From contig JBOGBZ010000156.1 in the NCBI GenBank assembly GCA_051656485.1, positions 1 through 13,484 of the forward strand: DNA of 13,484 bases, in the 5' to 3' direction. Of this stretch, positions 1 through 7,353 are shown piece after piece. The notes under the pieces were generated by a model that saw only the letters and a list, made by a program, of their open reading frames with translations, did no database searches and was not told the DNA's origin. The DNA comes from JBOFDK01 sp051656485 (GTDB lineage: Bacteria > Bacillota > Clostridia > Lachnospirales > Cellulosilyticaceae). Numbering within the stretch: the stretch's first letter is position 1; every line of letters starts with the position of its first letter. Made by a program: the position numbers and the translations under genes.

Positions 1-1103
1 AAGGGCTAGTGGGAGATACAGGACCGACAGGGCCCCAAGGGCTAGTGGGAGACACAGGACCGACAGGCCCCCAAGGGCTAGTGGGAGATACAGGACCGAC
101 AGGCCCCCAAGGGCTAGTGGGAGACACAGGCCCGACAGGGCCCCACGGGTTAGTTGGAGACACAGGCCCGACAGGGCCCCAAGGGTTAGTAGGAGATACA
201 GGACCGACAGGGCCCCAAGGGCTAGTAGGAGATACAGGACCGACAGGGCCCCAAGGGTTAGTAGGAGATACAGGACCGACAGGGCCCCAAGGACTCGTGG
301 GAGATACAGGACCGACAGGCCCCCAAGGGCTAGTGGGAGATACAGGCCCGACAGGCCCCCAAGGACTCGTAGGAGACACAGGCCCGACAGGGCCCCAAGG
401 GTTAGTGGGAGACACAGGCCCAACAGGCCCGACAGGCCCCACAGGGCTAAGTGGACCAACGGGTCCAACAGGCCCGACAGGCCCAACAGGACCAACGGGT
501 CCAACAGGACCAACAGGTCCAACAGGTCCAACAGGCCCAACAGGACCAACGGGCCCGACAGGACCGACAGGCCCAACAGGACCAACGGGTCCAACAGGCC
601 CGACAGGACCAACGGGCCCGACAGGACCGACAGGCCCAACAGGACCAACAGGCCCGACAGGTCCAGCAGGCCTGCTTTCACCAGCACAAGGGACATTCTT
701 TGGATATCCAGCAAGTGTTACGGGGTCAGGGAATACTGGCGCAGGTACTATTATGCCACTTACAGGAGCATCTCCATCCCCTATTAATACGGCGGGAGCA
801 TTTACCCTCAACGCAGATGGTAGTGTGATAGTTAATCAAGCAGGCATTTATCTTGCCGATGGAAGAATCCAAACATCTAATGGAAGTAATGCTACCTATG
901 CTATTCAAGTCAATGGCGCGGGGGTATCTACATCCTATTTTAATTCAGGAGAAGTTAACAACAATGGTGGTATAGGGAGTGTTAATGCAATATTGAATCT
1001 CAAGGTAGGAGACCGTGTATCCATAGGACTTGTAAGTGCAGGTATTACACATTTGGAAAACAATACACCCTCAGTTGCTTTGAGGCTTGCAAAAATAGCC
1101 TAA
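1..1103 (+). CDS. Collagen-like surface protein with BclA-type C-terminal head (5' partial)
   Basis: The reading frame is open to the left edge and the repeats run through it, so the real start is outside the window; the GTG at 9 is a Val codon inside a repeat. The visible part has three zones. First, 11 tandem 12-residue units (GLVGDTGPTGPQ in one register) occupy 9-404. Second, an uninterrupted run of 23 GPT triplets covers 453-659. Third, a Gly/Asn/Ser-rich globular domain of about 140 residues ends in LRLAKIA. Gly at every third position with Pro-Thr is the collagen triple-helix pattern, and the Thr residues are typical O-glycosylation sites in bacterial collagens. The C-terminal domain resembles the trimerising C1q/TNF-like head of exosporium BclA proteins. 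It is likely a spore-surface or cell-surface filament. No sortase signal is seen at the C-terminus. The repeat zone is much more GC-rich than its neighbours. Confidence 0.9.
   Translation, partial: GLVGDTGPTGPQGLVGDTGPTGPQGLVGDTGPTGPQGLVGDTGPTGPHGLVGDTGPTGPQGLVGDTGPTGPQGLVGDTGPTGPQGLVGDTGPTGPQGLVGDTGPTGPQGLVGDTGPTGPQGLVGDTGPTGPQGLVGDTGPTGPTGPTGLSGPTGPTGPTGPTGPTGPTGPTGPTGPTGPTGPTGPTGPTGPTGPTGPTGPTGPTGPTGPTGPTGPTGPTGPAGLLSPAQGTFFGYPASVTGSGNTGAGTIMPLTGASPSPINTAGAFTLNADGSVIVNQAGIYLADGRIQTSNGSNATYAIQVNGAGVSTSYFNSGEVNNNGGIGSVNAILNLKVGDRVSIGLVSAGITHLENNTPSVALRLAKIA
9..404 (+). repeat. 11 x 36-bp in-frame tandem repeat
   Basis: Eleven contiguous 36-bp units encode the same 12-residue collagen block. 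One unit has His instead of Gln (PHGL, about unit 4). Units differ mainly at synonymous third positions (gat/gac, cta/tta/ctc, ggg/ggc). Copies continue off the left edge, so the total number is unknown. The array is expected to vary in copy number by slippage or recombination. Confidence 0.95.
453..659 (+). repeat. Run of 23 Gly-Pro-Thr codon triplets (9-bp repeat)
   Basis: A 9-bp unit (gg-n-cc-n-ac-n) is repeated 23 times without a break, and variation is almost entirely at wobble positions. It forms the second half of the collagen rod, just before the globular head. Confidence 0.95.
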
Positions 1104-1114
1104 AATTAAACCAT

Positions 1115-1153
1115 ATTAAAGGACCTACAATCTATAAAGGTAGGTCTTTTAAT
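1115..1153 (+). terminator. Terminator hairpin after the collagen-like gene
   Basis: The 14-base arms 1115-1128 and 1140-1153 pair with a single G-T wobble and an 11-base loop, starting 12 bases after the stop codon. The right arm contains TTTT but no long T tract follows, so termination strength is uncertain. Confidence 0.7.
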
Positions 1154-1188
1154 GTGTTGAGGAAAAAAGAGTAGAGAAGGGGAAATAA

Positions 1189-1204
1189 CTTTAGTATACT
1201 AAAG
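1189..1204. promoter_or_regulatory. Perfect 16-bp palindrome upstream of the two-component operon
   Basis: CTTTAGTATACTAAAG is its own reverse complement and lies about 34 bases before the regulator start. It contains TATACT (1195-1200), which could be the -10 box; no good -35 is visible 17 bases upstream. A protein bound here would block or control transcription of the regulator and kinase genes. The binding protein is unknown. Confidence 0.5.
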
Positions 1205-1237
1205 GAAAGAAATAAAAAACAAAAGAGGGGGATGGAG

Positions 1238-1954
1238 ATGAAGATTGCCTTATGTGATGATGAAGATGTGCAGTTACAGCTCCTTGGAAACTACTGTAAC
1301 CTATGGGCAAAGCATAATCGTATACCTTGTGAAGTACAGTGTTTTAGAAGTGCTGAAGCTTTCTTATTTCACTATGAGGAAGAGAAGGATTATGATATAG
1401 CCTTTCTAGATATACAAATGCATGATATGACAGGGATGGACTTAGCAAAGAAGCTTCGAAGCCTTGGGGAAAAGATGCAGATCGTCTTTGTGACGGGGAA
1501 TCCTGAATATGTATTTGAAGGCTACGGCGTACAAGCACTGGACTTTGTGGTGAAACCTATTAAAGAAGCGAAGTTTTATGAGGTGCTCGAACGTGTACAA
1601 GCACAGAAAAAGAATAAGGCTAAATACCTGATGCTCGAGTGTGAAGGCAGCGTACATAAGCTTAAAGAAGAAGAGTTGGTGGTACTAGAAAGTAGTGGAC
1701 ATGATACGGTGGTACATACCACAACCCAAAAACTTATTTACAAAAAAGGGGTGAGTGCGCTGGAGAAGTCACTAGATACCAAGTCTTTCTATCGTTGTCA
1801 TCGTTCGTATAGCATAGGTCTTGCACACATACAGTCTATCTCAAAGAAAGAAGTACAGATGGAAGGTGGCCTTTCGATACCTATTGCAAGGGGGAAATGG
1901 GAAGGATTAAATCAAGCCTATTTGGCTTTTTATAGGGAGGTAGTATGTCCATAG
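1238..1954 (+). CDS. LytTR-family response regulator (AgrA/LytR type)
   Basis: This is a cytoplasmic DNA-binding response regulator of 238 residues. The N-terminal receiver domain (about 1-120) carries the acidic pair D7-D8, the phosphoacceptor D58 (in FLDIQM), T86 and K106-P107, so all catalytic positions are present. The C-terminal LytTR DNA-binding domain (about 132-236) has the typical SFYRCHRSY and final RGKW segments. An in-frame ATG at 1232 is possible, but the AGAGGGGG ribosome site ends at 1231, which fits the ATG at 1238 (6-base gap) and gives the usual MKIALCDDE start. The stop overlaps the start of the kinase gene by 10 bases, so the two are translationally coupled partners. The probable target is the direct-repeat site at 3103-3135. 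Confidence 0.93.
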   Translation: MKIALCDDEDVQLQLLGNYCNLWAKHNRIPCEVQCFRSAEAFLFHYEEEKDYDIAFLDIQMHDMTGMDLAKKLRSLGEKMQIVFVTGNPEYVFEGYGVQALDFVVKPIKEAKFYEVLERVQAQKKNKAKYLMLECEGSVHKLKEEELVVLESSGHDTVVHTTTQKLIYKKGVSALEKSLDTKSFYRCHRSYSIGLAHIQSISKKEVQMEGGLSIPIARGKWEGLNQAYLAFYREVVCP

Positions 1955-3099
1955 GTTTAGGTGTTTTATTAACCAGTTTGTTTATGTACGTGGTCTTTCA
2001 AATAGGAAGTATCCAAAAAGGTAAGCTGAAAAATACCGTGATGGTATGTTTGATGCTAATGGTATTGATTGGGACGAGTGTTACAGGCTATCCTTATGTA
2101 GGAACGATGGTCGCTACTGTCCTTGTGATGCTCTTTGATTTGTTTTATGATGAAGAGCCTTTCTTCAAGCAGTGGAAGTGGCTGGTGGGCTATGGTATAG
2201 GTATGAGTATACTAGCAAGCTTTGTGTGCATAGAGCAGGGGGCGTATACCGCACTAGTTAGCCTAGGTATGCTAGGCGTGACTTATTTTTTACTAGGCTT
2301 CTACAGAAAACTTTTGAAGTGGCAGTTAACACTCATGATGGTGATGCTTTATAGCATTTATGGCTATGTGATAGAAGTGAGCGGGGGACGTGAATGGTGG
2401 ATGGTAGGCGCAGCACTTCTAACTTTTGGTGCCATGGAGCTTGTATTCAAGTCCTACCATACCAGCTTTGAGCGAAAGACTAGCCATTTTCAGCAGCAGC
2501 TTCTCCTTAGCCAATACGAAGAAATAAAGAACGTGTACCTCAATATGCGAGGTTTCCGACATGACTATCACAACCATCTGCAAGTGATGAAAGCCCATCT
2601 ACATATGGGACAGATAGGGGAGATGGAGCAGTATTTACAGCAACTCGAAGGTGAGCTTCAGCGTATCGATAATAGCGTGCGTTCGGGCAATGTGATGCTG
2701 GATGCTATCCTCAATAGTAAGGTTACTTTAGCAGAGCAAGCAGGCATAGAGGTGAACTGTAAAGCAGAGGTGCCAGAGACTTTACCCGTTAGTGACATCG
2801 ACCTTTGCATCATACTGGGTAATCTCTTAGACAATGCCATAGAAGCTTGTGAAAAAATAAATGAGGGACGGTTCATGCGTATTTACATAGCAACATTCAA
2901 AAATCAGCTGTATCTATCCATCCAAAATGCAGCGAAGGAAGAATTAGACTTTAACGAGCGGCATTATATCTCTGCCAAGAGGGGGAATCATGGGCTAGGG
3001 ATGAAAAGGGTGAAGGTACTGGTGGAGAAGTATGAGGGGTATATGAACTTGCAAAATGAATCAGGTGTTTTTGCTGCCGAAGTGACGTTGCCACTTTAG
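1945..3099 (+). CDS. AgrC-like GHKL sensor histidine kinase
   Basis: This is a membrane sensor kinase of 384 residues and the partner of the overlapping regulator. The N-terminal half (about 3-171) holds roughly six to seven hydrophobic helices and no large extracellular domain, as in peptide-sensing AgrC-type (HPK10) kinases. The phosphoacceptor region is RHDYHNHL with H206 the likely phosphorylated His. The ATP-binding part has the N-box LGNLLDNAIEA (N293, N297) and the G-box GLGM (350-353), typical of the GHKL/HATPase_c_5 group. GGGAGGT stands just before the ATG. There is no agrB or agrD in this window, so the ligand is unknown. It may sense a peptide, or the exporter's cargo. Confidence 0.92.
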   Translation: MSIGLGVLLTSLFMYVVFQIGSIQKGKLKNTVMVCLMLMVLIGTSVTGYPYVGTMVATVLVMLFDLFYDEEPFFKQWKWLVGYGIGMSILASFVCIEQGAYTALVSLGMLGVTYFLLGFYRKLLKWQLTLMMVMLYSIYGYVIEVSGGREWWMVGAALLTFGAMELVFKSYHTSFERKTSHFQQQLLLSQYEEIKNVYLNMRGFRHDYHNHLQVMKAHLHMGQIGEMEQYLQQLEGELQRIDNSVRSGNVMLDAILNSKVTLAEQAGIEVNCKAEVPETLPVSDIDLCIILGNLLDNAIEACEKINEGRFMRIYIATFKNQLYLSIQNAAKEELDFNERHYISAKRGNHGLGMKRVKVLVEKYEGYMNLQNESGVFAAEVTLPL

Positions 3100-3102
3100 G
3101 TG

Positions 3103-3135
3103 CATTTCGTGCGAGATTTCTTACATTTCGTGCGA
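3103..3135 (+). promoter_or_regulatory. Tandem direct repeat, probable LytTR regulator binding site
   Basis: CATTTCGTGCGA occurs identically at 3103-3114 and 3124-3135. The starts are 21 bp apart, about two helical turns, so both copies lie on the same DNA face. Paired direct repeats of this spacing upstream of a promoter are how LytTR regulators (AgrA, ComE, NatR-like) bind. The site lies between the kinase stop and the exporter start, next to the weak promoter at 3174-3179, so it probably lets the regulator activate the exporter genes. Confidence 0.75.
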
Positions 3136-3173
3136 TTTTTTTTCTTTAAGCCAAAGAAAGTATATACTGACAC

Positions 3174-3179
3174 TATAAA
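3174..3179 (+). promoter_or_regulatory. -10 box (TATAAA) for the ABC exporter operon
   Basis: TATAAA lies 28 bases before the exporter start. The expected -35 position (about 3151-3156, CCAAAG) is poor, as is common for promoters that need an activator. The LytTR-type repeats end about 15 bp upstream of that position, a normal place for an activator. Confidence 0.5.
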
Positions 3180-3206
3180 ATCAAAAAAGCGGGAAGGAGT
3201 CAGGAA

Positions 3207-5033
3207 ATGAAAAAAAGAGATGGCAAAAACATCTATACCATACGAGAAAATGTGATGTATTGCAATAAAAAATTAAAAGAACATAGAGGATGGAACTACT
3301 TGATCAATGCACCATTTCTAATCGTAGCAACAGTCGTAGTACCCCTTCTTTTTGCAGCACTGCCTAGTGTTGTCTTGAAGGTACTGCTAGGTGATAAGCA
3401 AGTAGGGGAGGTCATTGGATGGATAGGGGGGTATGTGGTCCTTATCTCAATCCTTCAATACGTACAGAAGAGGTTGGATTTGAATACGATACGTGAGACG
3501 TTTATGTTCCGTATTGGGGTTACCAAAGAATTCTCAGCGAAGAATATTTCTTTGCCGTATGAAGAAGTAGAGAACCCTGAAGGGAAGAAGAAACTTCAAA
3601 AAGCCACTGTGGCAGTCTACTATGGCAATGAGGTTGGCGTTGAGGCAATGGTGAAACTCGGTGAGTGGCTCATCACCCACGCACTCGGACTTTTGGTGTA
3701 TTCCTTTATTACAGCAAGCTTGCATCCAGCAATCATGTGCCTACTCATTGTGAGTCCACTAGCAAGACTTATGGTAGCGAACTGCAATCGTAAGTGGAAA
3801 GAAAAGGCGAAAGAGCAGTGGACACCTATTGATGTGAAGTATCGTTACTTGGAAAAAGAATGCTTAGAAATCAAGCATGGTAAAGATATTCGTATGTACA
3901 AAATCCAGCATTGGTTTGATAAATGCTTCCATAACTTATTAAAAGAAAGACTATGTTGGTTAAGAAAAGAGGGTGTCAGAACTTTTAATGAGCAGTGGAT
4001 GGACCGACTCATTACTGTGGTGCGAGATGTGGTATGCTATGGTTATTTGATTTTCCAAATGACAAAAGGCATGGACATAGCAACCTTTACTTTATACCTA
4101 GGCGTTATCGCTGGCTCTAGCGGGTGGGTACAGAAGCTTTTTGAAGACTACACAAGGCTTATGGATAACAATGTGATTATCAATGATTACCGAGATTATA
4201 TGGAGCAAAAAGACTACTGGGAGATCGGTGGCGATACACCTGTTCCAGAGGCACTTACCCATACGATTACATTAGAAAATGTAAGCTTTACGTACCCAGG
4301 AAGTGAGAACCCAATCTTTAAGCATCTCAATCTTACGATTCCAGCAGGGGAGAAGCTGGCACTAGTAGGGATGAATGGTTCAGGGAAGACCACCCTTATC
4401 AAACTCATGTGTGGGTTATACCAACCGCAGGAAGGTAGGATTCTGTTAGACGGAGTAGACATCAGTCAATTTAATCTAAGTGAATACTACGACTTGTATG
4501 CAGTGGTATTCCAAGAAGTCTTTGCTTTTGCCTTCTCAGTAGCAGACAATATCACTTGCAAGCAAGGAGAAGAAAGTGATGAGGCAGCTATCCGTAAGTG
4601 CCTAGAGCAGGCAGGCCTTAAAGAAAAGATCGATACACTACCTAAAGGAACTGAAAGTATCCTGCTTAAGGACTTAGATGATGAAGGTACCGACTTATCA
4701 GGTGGGCAAATGCAGAAACTTATGCTCGCACGTGCACTCTATAAAGGGGGACGCATGCTTATATTAGATGAACCGACAGCAGCATTAGACCCATTGGCAG
4801 AGCAGGAAATGTACCAGAAGTATAGCGACTTAACACAGGGCAAGACCAGTGTCTTTATCTCACACAGACTAAGCTCCACAGCGTTTTGTGACCGTGTCAT
4901 CTTCCTTAAGGATGGGGAGATTATAGAAGACGGTACCCATACAAGTCTGATGGCACAAGATGGGGAGTATGCCCGTATGTATACGTTGCAAGCACATTAT
5001 TATCAAGAGGAGGTGGCGCAAGATGTATGCTAA
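3207..5033 (+). CDS. ABC exporter half-transporter (membrane domain + ATPase), first of pair
   Basis: The protein is 608 residues and follows the exporter layout. A membrane domain (helices near 32-56, 69-90, 150-195 and 270-310) is followed by an ATPase domain from about 350. Visible motifs are Walker A GMNGSGKTT (K394), Q-loop Q436, signature LSGGQ (497-501), Walker B with D521 and catalytic E522, and switch H553, so the site is intact. AAGGAG lies 7 bases before the ATG. It overlaps the next exporter gene by 11 bases; the two probably form one heterodimer that expels a peptide or drug-like compound. There is no N-terminal C39 peptidase domain, so it would not process a leader peptide itself. 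Control by the upstream two-component system is inferred from the repeats at 3103-3135. Confidence 0.9.
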   Translation: MKKRDGKNIYTIRENVMYCNKKLKEHRGWNYLINAPFLIVATVVVPLLFAALPSVVLKVLLGDKQVGEVIGWIGGYVVLISILQYVQKRLDLNTIRETFMFRIGVTKEFSAKNISLPYEEVENPEGKKKLQKATVAVYYGNEVGVEAMVKLGEWLITHALGLLVYSFITASLHPAIMCLLIVSPLARLMVANCNRKWKEKAKEQWTPIDVKYRYLEKECLEIKHGKDIRMYKIQHWFDKCFHNLLKERLCWLRKEGVRTFNEQWMDRLITVVRDVVCYGYLIFQMTKGMDIATFTLYLGVIAGSSGWVQKLFEDYTRLMDNNVIINDYRDYMEQKDYWEIGGDTPVPEALTHTITLENVSFTYPGSENPIFKHLNLTIPAGEKLALVGMNGSGKTTLIKLMCGLYQPQEGRILLDGVDISQFNLSEYYDLYAVVFQEVFAFAFSVADNITCKQGEESDEAAIRKCLEQAGLKEKIDTLPKGTESILLKDLDDEGTDLSGGQMQKLMLARALYKGGRMLILDEPTAALDPLAEQEMYQKYSDLTQGKTSVFISHRLSSTAFCDRVIFLKDGEIIEDGTHTSLMAQDGEYARMYTLQAHYYQEEVAQDVC

Positions 5034-6879
5034 GTTGAAAGCGTATTTAGCTTTTCACAAAGAAGGATTTGAAGGCTTGAAACTCATTCATCGTGTAGAC
5101 CATTCGGCTATACCAGTAAGCCTCTTGTATGCTTTGGTGAAAGCAATCTATCCTTATATACAGTTTTTCTTTGGTGCAGCAATTATTGATGCCCTTATAG
5201 GTAAGGAGTTTGAGAAGGCGGTGCTACTTGTAGGTGGTCTGATTGGAGGACAGCTCATCCTAGGGCTTATCCAAGATGTGCTACAGCGTGTAGATGACTA
5301 CAAAGCAACGAAGGTCGCAAGACTTACCAATGTAGAGGTGAGAAAAAAAGCATTGGAAGTGGACTATGAGACACTAGAAGATGCCAAGACTTTGGAGAAG
5401 CTGAATAGTGCAGTGTACTCGCTACAATACCAAGGAGGCTTTGGGATGCTCCTTGAACATTATTGTTACATCTTTGAAGCGGCATTCTCAGTGGTCACAG
5501 CACTTACGTTGGTAGGGTATTTGTGTATGCAAACGGCTAGAAGTGCAGAGGGGATACTAGGGATGCTGACAAGTACACCCGTTTCGATGCTAGGCATACT
5601 GGGCTTTGTAGCTATTGCGATAGTAGGTAATTTCTTTGTGGCAAAGTATGTAAATGATGAGAATATAGCCTTTTTCAAACGTAAGCTAAAAGCTGAGCGT
5701 ACTTTGAGTTATTTTATACATCAAGTAATGGCAGACTATGAAAAAGGTAAGGTCATCAGAATTTATAAAATGAACGATATGATTAATGAACGTTTTACAA
5801 CAGCTAATGAGTTTATCAAGAACACTTATATGGGGTACTTTCCTATTAATCATAAGGAGATTACAGCACAGTGTTTGCTAGGCGGTATGACCCTTGTATT
5901 TGCTTATATGTTTGCGGTCTTAAAAGTGGTGGTAGGTGCCATCAGTATTGGGGATTTGACCAAGTATGTAGGGGCTATCACACAGCTTAATAACGGAATG
6001 ATGCAACTTGTGAAGTACAATGATGAAGTGCGTATGCAGTGCGAATACTTAAAGACTTTTACAGAATTTATGAAACTTCCAAGCAAGCGTGATACAGGAA
6101 GTATTCCTATCGAGAAACGTCTAGATAATGAATACGAGATTGCTTTCCACAATGTATCTTTTGCTTATCCAGGAAGTAGTGAGTATGTGCTAAAAGATGT
6201 GTCTTGTACCATCAATATGAAGCACAAGATGGCAGTAGTAGGGTGTAATGGTGCAGGTAAGACGACGTTTATCAAGCTGATTACCAGACTTTATGACCCG
6301 ACTGAAGGGTACATCACCCTTAATGGCATCGACATTCGTAAGTACGATTACAAAGAGTATATCAGCCTCTTTGGAGTTGTGTTCCAAGACTTTAGTTTAT
6401 TTGCCTTCCCTATCGAGCAAAATATCGCCACAAGCACAGAGGTAGAAGAAGACAAAGTATGGCAGATGCTCGAACTTGCAGGTGTCAAAGAGCGGGTAGA
6501 GCAGATGCCACATACTATCAAGACGCCACTGTATAAGTATGATGAAGGCGGCGTCGAGTGTAGTGGTGGGGAGATGCAAAAGCTAGCTATCGCTAGAGCA
6601 CTCTATAAAGATGCACCATTTGTGATCCTAGATGAACCGACAGCAGCACTAGATCCTGTCAGTGAGTATGAGATTTACTCAAGGTTTGATGAGTTGGTAA
6701 AGGATAAGACCAGTATTTATATCTCGCATCGTATGAGTAGCTGTAGATTCTGTGATGACATCATGGTATTCCATGATGGGCAGCTGATTCAAAGGGGGAG
6801 CCATGAAGTGCTTATGGCAGAAGCGGATAAGATGTATGCCAGCCTTTGGGAGGCTCAGGCGAGTTATTATGTAAGTTAG
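5023..6879 (+). CDS. ABC exporter half-transporter (membrane domain + ATPase), second of pair
   Basis: The protein is 618 residues from the ATG at 5023, chosen because GAGGAGG (5007-5013) lies 9 bases upstream. The open frame reaches back to an ATG at 4960, but that would add 21 unlikely residues deep inside the previous gene. Membrane helices lie in the first 330 residues and the ATPase domain in the last 240. Motifs are Walker A GCNGAGKTT (K413), Q455, signature CSGGE (513-517), Walker B D537-E538 and switch H569. The signature's first Leu is Cys and its last Gln is Glu, a mild departure from LSGGQ, so the two ATP sites of the heterodimer may differ slightly. Both subunits keep the catalytic Glu. 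The substrate cannot be read from the sequence. Confidence 0.9.
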   Translation: MYAKLKAYLAFHKEGFEGLKLIHRVDHSAIPVSLLYALVKAIYPYIQFFFGAAIIDALIGKEFEKAVLLVGGLIGGQLILGLIQDVLQRVDDYKATKVARLTNVEVRKKALEVDYETLEDAKTLEKLNSAVYSLQYQGGFGMLLEHYCYIFEAAFSVVTALTLVGYLCMQTARSAEGILGMLTSTPVSMLGILGFVAIAIVGNFFVAKYVNDENIAFFKRKLKAERTLSYFIHQVMADYEKGKVIRIYKMNDMINERFTTANEFIKNTYMGYFPINHKEITAQCLLGGMTLVFAYMFAVLKVVVGAISIGDLTKYVGAITQLNNGMMQLVKYNDEVRMQCEYLKTFTEFMKLPSKRDTGSIPIEKRLDNEYEIAFHNVSFAYPGSSEYVLKDVSCTINMKHKMAVVGCNGAGKTTFIKLITRLYDPTEGYITLNGIDIRKYDYKEYISLFGVVFQDFSLFAFPIEQNIATSTEVEEDKVWQMLELAGVKERVEQMPHTIKTPLYKYDEGGVECSGGEMQKLAIARALYKDAPFVILDEPTAALDPVSEYEIYSRFDELVKDKTSIYISHRMSSCRFCDDIMVFHDGQLIQRGSHEVLMAEADKMYASLWEAQASYYVS

Positions 6880-6946
6880 GGGATAGAGATTTATAGAAAT
6901 AATAGATTTTTATTTATGAAATGGATTATTATTGAAATAATTTAGC

Positions 6947-6975
6947 GTTTAATTTAGTATGAATTGTGTTATAAT
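6947..6975 (+). promoter_or_regulatory. Extended -10 promoter for candidate antisense RNA
   Basis: TGTTATAAT (6967-6975) is a perfect extended -10. The -35 position 17 bases upstream (GTTTAA, 6947-6952) is weak, which extended -10 promoters tolerate. Transcription would begin near 6982 and run toward the minus-strand peptide gene. Confidence 0.65.
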
Positions 6976-6987
6976 ACAATTAAAGAA

Positions 6988-7013
6988 AGCATCAGTGGTG
7001 GTACACTGATGCT
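6988..7013 (-). terminator. Hairpin: minus-strand terminator of the peptide gene / 5' hairpin of the antisense RNA
   Basis: AGCATCAGTG and CACTGATGCT form a perfect 10-bp stem with a 6-base loop. Read on the minus strand it is followed by TTCTTTA, a modest T tract, so it could end the peptide message about 45 bases after its stop. On the plus strand it sits at the very 5' end of the predicted antisense RNA. Confidence 0.55.
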
Positions 7014-7058
7014 CCCTGAAGGTTTTTATTTTTGGGGCTATGAATATATATTAGATGT

Positions 7059-7244
7059 TTATTCTAAATGAGAACGATCTTTCTTGGTGGGTGGATCGTT
7101 CTTTTGTTTTGCACGAATTTCCAATTCAAAGGATTTATAAGTTCCTTTAAGTGTTAGCTTTTCGATAAAGGTATCTTTTTGAGGATACATTATCGTAACT
7201 ATTGAAATAACAATAATGGCAATTATCATTAGTACAAATTCCAT
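7059..7244 (-). CDS. Small membrane peptide, candidate type I toxin
   Basis: The peptide is 61 residues. It starts with a hydrophobic helix (about 2-20, MEFVLMIIAIIVISIVTIMY), then a polar, lysine-rich tail including LTLKGTYKSFELEIRAK and ending KKDRSHLE. AAGGGGGTG lies 7 bases before the ATG, so translation is believable; an ATG 4 bases earlier is in another frame and too close to that site. A short single-helix membrane peptide with a charged tail, a long structured leader and a convergent overlapping small RNA fits a type I toxin (compare TxpA, about 59 residues). I do not recognise this peptide as a member of a named toxin family. Alternatives are an unrelated small membrane protein, perhaps sporulation-linked. 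Confidence 0.65.
   Translation of the reverse strand: MEFVLMIIAIIVISIVTIMYPQKDTFIEKLTLKGTYKSFELEIRAKQKNDPPTKKDRSHLE
7071..7108 (+). terminator. Rho-independent terminator inside the 3' end of the peptide gene
   Basis: AGAACGATC (7071-7079) and GATCGTTCT (7094-7102) form a perfect 9-bp stem followed by TTTGTTTT on the plus strand. It overlaps the last codons of the minus-strand 61-residue gene, so the same bases encode the peptide tail and end the opposing RNA. Confidence 0.75.
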
Positions 7245-7347
7245 TCATAACACCCCCTTCGCTTGTGACTTAGTTTCAAACTAGTTCATAGCCGCAAGGG
7301 AGGTATACCAACAACCCCCGTGCACCCAACACGGTTATTATATTTAC
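7245..7347 (-). promoter_or_regulatory. Structured 5' leader of the candidate toxin message
   Basis: From the predicted start near 7347 the leader is about 100 nt. The minus strand contains a CCGTG/CACGG hairpin (7330-7334 with 7318-7322, 7-base loop). CTCCCTT (7302-7296) is complementary, with one G-U pair, to the ribosome site AAGGGGG (7259-7253). TAGT and ACTA arms lie between them. Hiding the ribosome site in the full-length message is a usual feature of type I toxin mRNAs. The fold is by eye only. Confidence 0.5.
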
Positions 7348-7353
7348 TGGAAT

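Larger units (their letters stand above)
6982..7108 (+). ncRNA. Candidate antisense RNA (type I antitoxin-like), about 125 nt
   Basis: The span is bounded by the extended -10 promoter at 6967-6975 and by the hairpin terminator at 7071-7102 with its trailing TTTGTTTT. It opens with a 10-bp hairpin (6988-6997 with 7004-7013). No convincing reading frame with a ribosome site is inside. It is complementary to the last 50 bases of the minus-strand peptide gene and to that message's 3' untranslated part. This is the arrangement of type I antitoxins that pair with toxin 3' ends (txpA/RatA, bsrG/SR4). Both ends are predicted from sequence only. Confidence 0.55.

Noticed and set aside
9..404. 36-bp periodic repeats resembling CRISPR repeat length
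   Set aside because: The units are contiguous with no unique spacers and are an in-frame collagen coding repeat.
451..828. Open frame rich in Gln/Arg over the collagen repeats
   Set aside because: It is an out-of-frame shadow of the GPT repeats and has no ribosome site.
3100..3206. Possible agrD-like or other precursor peptide gene between the kinase and exporter genes
   Set aside because: No start codon with a ribosome site and a useful frame was found; the gap is occupied by direct repeats and a promoter.
4960..5022. Longer N-terminus for the second exporter subunit
   Set aside because: It would overlap the first gene by 74 bases and has no ribosome site; the ATG at 5023 is preceded by GAGGAGG.
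6880..6950. Short frame MKWIIIEII after the exporter genes
   Set aside because: Nine codons, no ribosome site, ends before the antisense promoter.
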